Below, piece after piece: positions 57,118 through 64,000 of a stretch of 64,000 nucleotides of DNA. Position 1 is the first letter of the stretch, and every line of letters begins with the position of its first letter. The stretch is from Magnolia sinica (Eukaryota > Streptophyta > Magnoliopsida > Magnoliales > Magnoliaceae). The position numbers and the translations under genes were made by a program. The stretch is taken from positions 30,179,501 through 30,243,500 of the forward strand of contig NC_080588.1 in the NCBI RefSeq assembly GCF_029962835.1. Reading direction: 5' to 3'. Under the pieces are notes generated by a model, which searched no databases, was not told the origin of the DNA, and saw nothing but the letters and a program-made list of their open reading frames with translations.

Positions 57118-57118
<1 letters not shown>
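56820..57118 (-). mobile_element. 5' LTR of the Tat-like element, second part
   Basis: Matches 48271-48576 of the 3' LTR (GCAGTTGAAATCAGGTCGGA, GGTCCATTTTCCCCAT). The outermost bases are lost in the following (TA)n run. Confidence 0.88.

Positions 57119-57186
<68 letters not shown>
57119..57186. repeat. (TA)n microsatellite, about 33 units
   Basis: Uninterrupted TA run at the outer end of the Tat-like LTR. It probably grew from the TATAT target site seen at 47908-47912. Confidence 0.93.
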
Positions 57187-57189
<3 letters not shown>

Positions 57190-58252
57190 TAATGCTCACA
57201 CACAACTAGTTGGACAAATCAAATTGGTCCTACTGGCTGGGTATTAAATAGCAAAAAATTATTTTTCTATCCAAGTAATATACTACATGTGAGGATCCGT
57301 AATATCAAGTTTTACATAAGTATGATAGAAATTATATGTCAAAGATCTGGCCTATCCATTAAATAGGCCTACTAATTATATTTTATATGCTAAAATTTAA
57401 TATACCATCATCATCACTGAAGCCACACATACAAGTTGAATATGTACGGCTAAAATGAATTTCTAATAGCCCCATTTTCTTGTAAATAAATATCATACCA
57501 TTAATCATTAAAAATAATAATTTATGTCCTTCACATGTTTAAAAGAAATCCGACATATGGACTAGATTTCTTATACATTTACTGCACCGCATAAATGCGT
57601 CACATGTGTGCAGCTTCCTAATTCATCCCATTTTCTCCTAACATCCATCGCCTAAATTACATATCAACTAATGTTAATAAATGCTCTCGCGGGGAAAGAA
57701 GCTGCACAAGGTTACTTGCGAAAGGAGTGTAACCAGCTTGGGTGGGCCTCAATGTGGTGTTAAAGTGAAATCCACCCCAACCATCAAGTGAGTCACCCTC
57801 TGTTTGATCCAGAGCCAAAAAGTTTGCCCATCTTTATTTCAGATGGGCCACACTTATTGGAAAATTTTTATCGAAAAATCTGACCCTCTACACTGTTCCC
57901 TAGATGTGACCCACTTGAATCACATATGAGCTTCATTTTTTAGCCTTAAAGCCAATCTTTTGGTTTCGCATCTAATGGGTGTAATCGATTTTACATACAC
58001 AATATAGTGGGCCTTGTAAAAATCGAGGGCCGACGTCTCTCTCCTAACTATTTTGCTTTGTGTGACTCAAATTAATAACATATTATCCTTATTTTTTGGC
58101 TACTATCTTACCATAGGATTACACATCTAATGGTTGGATTTGATTACAAATATAATGGTCGGATTTGATCTCACATACACATCAAACGTGTGACCTCCTA
58201 AAATATCACTACTGGCGTCCCTCCCGCACCGGGAAAATAGACTAGTTCCCAA
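57187..58252. other. Intergenic DNA with degraded dispersed repeats
   Basis: No gene. 57720-58060 carries phrases of a GGGCCTCAATGTGGTG / AATCCACCCCAACCATC repeat that looks like a second dispersed family. Confidence 0.5.
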
Positions 58253-58470
58253 ATGAGAAATTTCCAACGGTACAACCAGTATATGGCCCACAACCTTTTT
58301 AAGCCCACTCGCTTTTTACCTTCCAAGAATATTCCCCAGCTGTACGGCCCCATTTCTCAGGTTGAAAATGCCCCTGCTTTCCTTCCTGAGGCGGATCGCC
58401 TGGTGCTCGAAGACGAGCGCTTACGCTCATCGAACTCCAAGTTGTACGAACGGTTCAAAAGATATCAACG
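58253..58470 (+). pseudogene. Exon-like fragment of an unidentified gene, cut by a MITE
   Basis: An open, protein-like frame begins MRNFQRYNQYMAHNLFKPTR and continues through SQVENAPAFLPEADRLVLED and RLRSSNSKLYERFKRYQ. The protein-like character stops at the MITE at 58475. I do not recognise the family and see no continuation beyond the MITE. Confidence 0.33.
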
Positions 58471-58474
58471 TTGC

Positions 58475-58904
58475 ATGGGCCCCACAGTTATGTATTTATT
58501 ATATCCACAACGTTCATCCATATTTCGAGATCATTTCGGAGCATTATAAAAAAAAAAAAAGAATCATACCCAAAGATCAACTGGACCACACCACAACAAG
58601 CAGTGGGAAAATTGATTTTCACCGTTAAAATTTTTGTAGGGCCCACCATAACATATATTTTCCATCCAATCTATTCATAAGGTCACAAAGACCTGGATGA
58701 AGAGGAAAAACAAATTTCATAATGATCCAAAACCTCTGTGACCCATGAAAGAATTTCAATGGTAGACGTGCAATCCTCCACTGCCTTTTACGGTGTGGTC
58801 CATTTGATAGCTAGATCTGACTTATTTTCATCTCAAGCCTTAATACGAGTTCGCCAAATAGATGGATGTTTTGGATATAATACATACATCATAATGGGAC
58901 CCAT
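58475..58904. mobile_element. MITE of the dispersed GGGCCCAC family, about 430 bp
   Basis: The ends are imperfect inverted repeats about 45 bp long: ATGGGCCCCACAGTTATGTA on the left, and the complement of the right end reads ATGGGTCCCATTATGATGTA. The inside contains the family phrases CTGGACCACACCACAACAAG, CCATCCAATCTATTCATAAG and GACGTGCAATCCTCCACTG. I could not settle the target duplication. Confidence 0.78.
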
Positions 58905-59313
58905 AAACAGCGATAAGATTACAGTAGGAAAAAAAAAACCCGCCTTGTTCCGGTCGACCGGATCGTCGACCCCGACTCGCTGTCCCACTGACCCGGTCCA
59001 CCGGGTCCAAACCTGGTCAACCCCAACTCGCTGTTCCACTTTGTAATTTTATTTTTTTTAATTATTTACATGGAGAACTTTTTCTCCCTTACATTTTTCT
59101 CGAATACAGAATTATATAAATATGTATGTATAAGCATATAAAAATATTTTTCTATCTCTTAATTCATTTCTTTGTCTATTTATTTAACAAGCATATCTCC
59201 TAAACTAGAATGAGTTACTTAATGTACCATATATGATTTTGGGGTAAGAGAAGCTAGTTTAGCCAACCAACATAGTAATTTTCCAAGAATCCATCGGGTC
59301 GATGGTTAAAATC
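58905..59313. other. Intergenic DNA, nothing recognised
   Basis: Includes a short direct repeat (CGACCCCGACTCGCTGTCCC and CAACCCCAACTCGCTGTTCC) at 58965-59040 and A/T-rich sequence after it. Confidence 0.5.
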
Positions 59314-60142
59314 CCACTTCATGGTCAATTCACTTCACTTCACGGCCATTTCCACGCACTTTGCAGTCAATTCACTTCACTTCACCATCATTTCCATGCA
59401 TTTCACGGTCATTCCCGCCGATTCCGTATTGATTCACAGTCAATTCGACGCACTTCACGGTCAATTCACTTCACTTCACGGCCATTTCCATGCACTTCGC
59501 AGTCAATTCACTTCACTTCACCGTCATTTCCATGCATTTCACGGTCATTCCCGATGATTCCGTGTTGATTCACGGTCAATTCGACGCACTTCACGGTCAA
59601 TTCACTTCACTTCATGGCCATTTCCACGCACTTCGCGGTCAATTCACTTCACTTCACCGTCATTTCCATGCATTTCACGGTCATTCCCGGCGATTCCATG
59701 TTGATTCACGGTCAATTTAACTCACTTCACGGTCAAATCACTTCACTTCACTTCATGGCCATTTCCATGCACTTCGCGATCACTTCACTTCACTTCACTG
59801 TCATTTCCATGCATTTCACGGTCATTCGTGCCGATTCCGTGTTGATTCATGGTCAATTCGACGCACTTCACGGTCAATTCACTTCACTTCACGGCCATTT
59901 CCATGCACTTCACGGTCAATTCACTTCACTTCACGCCCATTTCCATGAATTTCATGGTCATTCCCGGCAATTTCGTGTTGATTCACGGTCAATTTGACGC
60001 ACTTCACGGTCAATTCACTTCACTTCACGGCCATTTTGACGCACTTCGTGGTCAATTCACTTAACTTCACCGTCATTTCCATGCATTTCACGATCATTCT
60101 CGGCGATTCCGTATTGATTCACGGTCAATTCGACACACTTCA
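59314..60142. repeat. 136-bp minisatellite, about 6 copies
   Basis: The landmark GATTCCGTGTTGATTCACGG recurs at about 59421, 59557, 59693, 59834, 59970 and 60106, spacings of 136, 136, 141, 136 and 136. Each unit is built from sub-units of about 45 bp around GGTCAATTCACTTCACTTCA and CCATTTCCATGCATTTCACGG. Many plus-strand frames of 70-127 codons run through it because stop codons are absent from the unit in more than one frame; they are not genes. The array is truncated at 60142 by the Athila-like LTR. Confidence 0.93.
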
Positions 60143-62413
60143 TGTTGAGGGTCGAATATTGCATATCAGACCCCAGTTATTGCCAGGATCTACAAACATA
60201 GTATTGTTTAACGGCCTGATTTAATCATGTTTGTGATGCAGGGTGTATTCACGAGTTTGGACTGGAAAAGGGTACTAAAAGCATAGATTTAACAGTCTGA
60301 AGTCACCAAGGCAAACGACAGACCCTATGAGACCAAGATCGACAGATTTGTACGCCAGGGACCCAAGGAAATCGAGGAATTGAAGCTCAAGTGGCCTAAA
60401 AAGTGTCCAGAATGCAAGATCATAGGGTTCCCACCATCCGATCAGTTCGAAACTTCATACATGGCCTGAGGACCATAAATTAACCGTACACATCGAAAAT
60501 CAGCCATTGGATCTCTTTAGAAATGTCCCAATGGACAGATCAGCCCACAACTTATCAATCTGGGGCCCGCCTGATATCTTGAAATACTTCAATTTTGGTG
60601 TCAACCATTTAAATCATATGGCAACCAGGATGGACGGAGCTGATCTCTCATATACATCAGCATGGGACCTACATGTGCATCGCACATGTACAGCATGGGC
60701 GCACCAGGCGTGCACGGAAACTCCAGGACGGTTTGACCGTCCTGGACTCGAACTCTTTCACAAACAGAGAAGGAAACCTTCTCTGTTTTTCTTTCACGCG
60801 CAGCCGACCATAGGAAGTAGCAGTGGGCCACCATCAGCATGGATTTAGATGATCCACACCGTTCATTCGTCCAGTAGGGTAGCTATAACCCTCATCTAGG
60901 TGACCTTTTGGCCCCATGCAGATGCAAACACGAAGATCGATGCACAACATAGGATGAACGGTGAATTGAGTGAGTACAATGGGCCGCACAAGAACCTACG
61001 AAAACTACTCCTCCCCGACTGGTTTTTCACAAGGATTTCAATGGACGGTGGGGATTTCTCAACCGATTTCGATCATGGCCTCCACCAACGTCCCAGCGCA
61101 AGAAGCGCCAAGCTCTGTTGCGCGCAACCGGGATTTTCGGGCCGTTCCGTGATCAAGATGGTGATCTGATCAGCCATCCAGTCCGTTCAAAAGATGGAGT
61201 AAGCGATCTTGAACCCCACCAAGAAGTCCGATTCCAATTCTGGACGATCAGTCGTCCAAAATCTCAAGCCAAATGGAGGTGTTTTTCCGCGTTCCGTCTG
61301 CTGCGCACGTTGACGCACACGCCTATGGACTGCGTATTTCACAGCAGCTGTTCCGGACCCATGGATATATAAAATACAGGGAGTTTGGCTGCTGCTGGAC
61401 GACAGGGAGAGAAAGAGAGAACGGACGTGGCTGGAGGCAGCGTGTGAGGGACGTGAGGAGGTTGCAGCCGTGAACAGTGCTGGACGTCAGAGGAAAAAAC
61501 GTAGAGAGCAGAGGCAGAGAGAGGACTTGGGATTCTTGGCAGGGGTTGGCTTTGAAGGAAGGAAGAAAAGGAAGAGACGTGAAGGTGCGGGTGGCTGGAA
61601 CGAGAGAGAGTTGCTCGGTCTAAAGGAAAAACGAAAGCAGTGGCTGGGTTTTCTCTCTCTTCCCTTCTTGTTCTTTTCTTTTCCTTTTTATTTTTATTTT
61701 ATGGTTTAATCAGCCCATCCATGTGTGGCTAATCCTCTTAGCTAGGGCTAAGAGGTGAAGCCTGTAGCGAGATGGGAGACACTATCTCATGCGTTTAATT
61801 TGAATTTCTGAACTGAACTTGGTTTTAAGTTGATTATTAAAAGAATATTTTCTCAGTCTTTAATGGTCTGTTGTGACTGAAATTACAATGGGTTTGCAAT
61901 GGCTTTAAATATCTCTTTTTCTCTTTTGATGTTTATGACGTCAGGAGGCCCTGTTGTTCATCATTGTTCCATGGGCATGGTAGGATAATAGCACCCTTCC
62001 TGTTCTTCATACATTGTTGGTTGGTTGGTAATTAGTTTAATTCTGTTGTTTACTTTGTCTCCTAGGCATGGTTTGGTGATGGAATCCATTCTAATTCATA
62101 TACCTTTCATCTCTTGAAAACCAGACCAAGTAAGTTCAGTTTGAATCCCATAATCCTTGATGCAGGCATAAGATCTCCCTGATCTCTACAAGTGGATCCT
62201 CTGAAACCCTAGTTTCTTTCCTCTGAATTCCTTAAAGTTTTAGATAACTATTCCACAATTATTTCTTAAATTCTATTTGGTTTAGATCATATCTTAGTCT
62301 AGTTCTATTTCTACCTAGTTTCAGGAAACGTACAAGTTTCAGTCCCTGTGGATTCAACCTCGGTCTTACCGAGTTTATTACTACATCACAACCCTATACT
62401 TGGGGAGTGAACA
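60143..62413 (+). mobile_element. 5' LTR of an Athila-like gypsy element, 2271 bp
   Basis: Starts TGTTGAGGGTCGAATATTGC and ends GGGGAGTGAACA. It is homologous to the solo LTR at 50937-56814. A TATATAAAA promoter element is at 61366-61374. Inserted in the minisatellite at CTTCA (60138-60142). The short plus-strand frames within 60507-61709 are not conserved in the other copy and are not genes. Confidence 0.93.
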
Positions 62414-62419
62414 AGTTTT

Positions 62420-62437
62420 TGGCGCCGTTGCCGGGGA
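62420..62437 (+). promoter_or_regulatory. Primer binding site (tRNA-Asp type)
   Basis: TGGCGCCGTTGCCGGGGA follows the LTR end after six bases. This is the primer site of Athila-type plant gypsy elements and fixes the plus orientation. Confidence 0.92.
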
Positions 62438-63196
62438 CTAACGGTTACGATTTTCTGAAATTAATTAGTTTTAGAATTAGGTTAGGATTAGGATTTTACT
62501 AACTTTAGGCTAAAAGTTTTTATTTTATTTTATTCTTAGAAACTAACTTGTTTCCATATTTTGTAGGATCCTGACATAAGTCCATAAATTGGTAATTCCT
62601 TCCTAATCTCTTTACTTTTTCTACCTTTTAGAATTAGGGTTTAAATTTTGAAAATTTTAATTCTAGTATTTTTTCTATTTTTAGGAAGCAGTTTATTTTT
62701 AGAAACTAGGTTAGTTATTTCCCTTTCTAGAAAAATCCTCTAATTTTAGAAACTTTTCTCTTTTGTTTTTCACTTTCTATTTTTAACTCTTTTTAAATCT
62801 AATTTGTTTCCTCATTTATTTTTAGAATTTTTGTTTAGAAACTAACCTTCCTATTTTGTAGGCCTTTAAAATAGAAATTTCTAATTCGGTAAGCTCCTTC
62901 TCTACTTCCTATTTTTCAGTTCTCTTTTAGTAATTTACTTTCTAGTTTAGGACTTTCCTAATTTATTTTAGTAGTTTCCACTTTCTTTTAGAAATCAGTT
63001 TACTGTTATCTTTCTTTTAAAGGATTGTTTTTCTCCTTTTTAGAATCTAACTTATTTTTCTTTTATTTTGCAGGTCCTTAACTTAGGAGCTTCAATTTGG
63101 TAATTCCTTTCCAACTCTCCCTCTCTTTCTTTTTAGATTTTCTTTTTCCTTTCTTAGGATTAGGCTTTGAATTTAATTGAGGGCTGCGAGTGTTTC
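62438..63196 (+). other. Untranslated leader between primer site and gag
   Basis: Pyrimidine-rich leader with three diverged copies of a module: TTTAGAAACTAAC, pyrimidine tract, ATTTTGTAGG, about 25 bases, GGTAATTCC. Copies are near 62540, 62835 and 63040. Each module resembles a short exon between an acceptor and a donor. Confidence 0.6.
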
Positions 63197-64000
63197 ATGC
63201 CCAAGTGGGCCCGTGACAACACTCGACGTCTCTTGACTGAAGGAGTGGTTGAGGGGTTGACTATCCATCGCAGGACTAGACACCACTCGAAATCTCCTAA
63301 GTTAAGTGAAGTTATGGCTGAAGACCAACCTCCTCTACTTCCACCTAGGGTGGAGGATACCCAAGATGAGAATGAGGTGCAACAGGCACCCCCGCCTCGT
63401 ACTTTACGAGATTATCTACAACCGGCGGGAGTGAGTACGCCCTCATGCATGATTTTTCCTGAAAACACAGGACAAATGGACATCAAGCCAGGAGTTATCC
63501 AACTCCTTCCCAAATTCTATGGACTTGAATCAGAAAGTCCATATTTACATTTGAAAGAGTTCGATGAGATTATAGCTACATTATGTTTTCCTAATGTATC
63601 TGAGGATACAATTAGGCTAAAACTCTTTCCTTTTTCCTTAAAAGAGAAAGCTAAGACGTGGTTACATTCACTGCGTCCTAGATCCATTGGCACATGGAAC
63701 GACATGCAGAGGGAATTCATAAAAAAATTCTTCCCACATCATAAAACGATTACCCTCAGAAAAGCAATCATGAACTTTGCCCAAAAGGAAGATGAAACAT
63801 TCTTCCAATGTTGGGAAAGGTTCAAAGATTTGGTCAGTTCATGCCCACAACACGGATTTGAAACGTGGCGCATTACAAATTTTTTCTACGATGGACTGAC
63901 ATCTTCCATACGCCAAATGGTCGAGACAATGTGTAATGGAGAGTTCATTAATAAAGATGTCGACGAGGTATGGGATTACCTCGATAGTCTCGCTAAAAAA
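63197..64000 (+). CDS. gag: Gag polyprotein of an Athila-like Ty3/gypsy element, 5' part (open to the window end)
   Basis: From the ATG at 63197 the frame is open for 268 codons to the last base without a stop. The N-terminal 60 residues are basic and then acidic/proline-rich, with MAEDQPPLLPPRVEDTQDEN at a second ATG. Then follows RTLRDYLQPAGVSTPS, typical of this lineage. The retrotransposon gag domain (about residues 90-265) has KPGVIQLLPKFYGLESESPY, LKLFPFSLKEKAKTWLHSLR, SIGTWNDMQREFIKKFFPHH and ETFFQCWERFKDLVSSCPQH, plus an FYDGLTSSIRQMVE segment. The protein assembles the virus-like particle. The start at 63197 is chosen because the frame remains lineage-like upstream of the later ATG, but the second ATG (codon 41) is possible. 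This is the best preserved coding sequence in the window; zinc knuckle and pol would lie to the right. Confidence 0.93.
   Translation, partial: MPKWARDNTRRLLTEGVVEGLTIHRRTRHHSKSPKLSEVMAEDQPPLLPPRVEDTQDENEVQQAPPPRTLRDYLQPAGVSTPSCMIFPENTGQMDIKPGVIQLLPKFYGLESESPYLHLKEFDEIIATLCFPNVSEDTIRLKLFPFSLKEKAKTWLHSLRPRSIGTWNDMQREFIKKFFPHHKTITLRKAIMNFAQKEDETFFQCWERFKDLVSSCPQHGFETWRITNFFYDGLTSSIRQMVETMCNGEFINKDVDEVWDYLDSLAKK

Noticed and set aside
59314..60142. A family of overlapping genes encoding HFTVNSLHFT-type repeat proteins
   Set aside because: The frames exist because the 136-bp unit lacks stops in several frames; there is no start context, no codon bias and no known protein.

Overview
This window is plant nuclear DNA made almost entirely of nested transposable elements; I found no gene that looks intact and host-owned. 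The organism is an angiosperm with a large, repeat-rich genome. The evidence is plant-type Ty3/gypsy and Ty1/copia LTR retrotransposons, an En/Spm (CACTA) transposon with plant-type TNPD and TNPA genes, a hAT MITE, and plant splice sites in captured exons. A dispersed repeat family containing variants of GGGCCCACCATGATGTATGTG-type ends recurs at least eight times. I associate that family with magnoliid genomes, but this is recollection and weak evidence for the clade.

Layout. (1) 1-488 and 28904-29712 are the two halves of the 5' LTR of a non-coding, LARD-like gypsy element. Its tRNA-Met primer site is at 29715, its coding-free interior at 29713-31697 and its 3' LTR at 31698-35845. (2) A 28.4 kb CACTA element (489-28903) sits inside that 5' LTR. 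It is flanked by the 3-bp duplication ATG, and the other LTR preserves the empty site at 35027-35029. The CACTA element holds sub-terminal repeat arrays, degenerate telomere-like satellite in inverted blocks, an inverted pair of cassettes with 172-bp tandem repeats, about 10.6 kb of captured-looking DNA with an RPN13/ADRM1-like exon and other exon-like pieces, a decayed TNPD transposase (21665-25385) and a decayed TNPA-like gene (26185-27954). (3) 35846-36044 is the tail of another gypsy LTR, lying in a copia element read on the minus strand (36045-37207 and 44599 to about 47555). That copia element is split by a 7.4 kb insertion which itself contains two solo LTRs. (4) 47913-57118 is a minus-strand Tat-like gypsy element with 668-bp LTRs, no gag-pol, and one antisense ORF of the Transposase_28 type. 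Its 5' LTR is interrupted by a solo Athila-like LTR, which is interrupted by a collapsed gypsy element. (5) 57119-60142 is a TA microsatellite, intergenic DNA, a MITE and a 136-bp minisatellite. (6) 60143-64000 is the start of an Athila-like gypsy element whose gag gene is open to the window edge.

The order of insertion can be read directly: copia, then gypsy LTR, then LARD-like element, then CACTA on the left; Tat-like element, then Athila-like LTR, then gypsy on the right. The one long reading frame without a break is the gag at 63197-64000; every other transposon protein here carries stops or frameshifts. I saw no rRNA, tRNA, CRISPR or origin.
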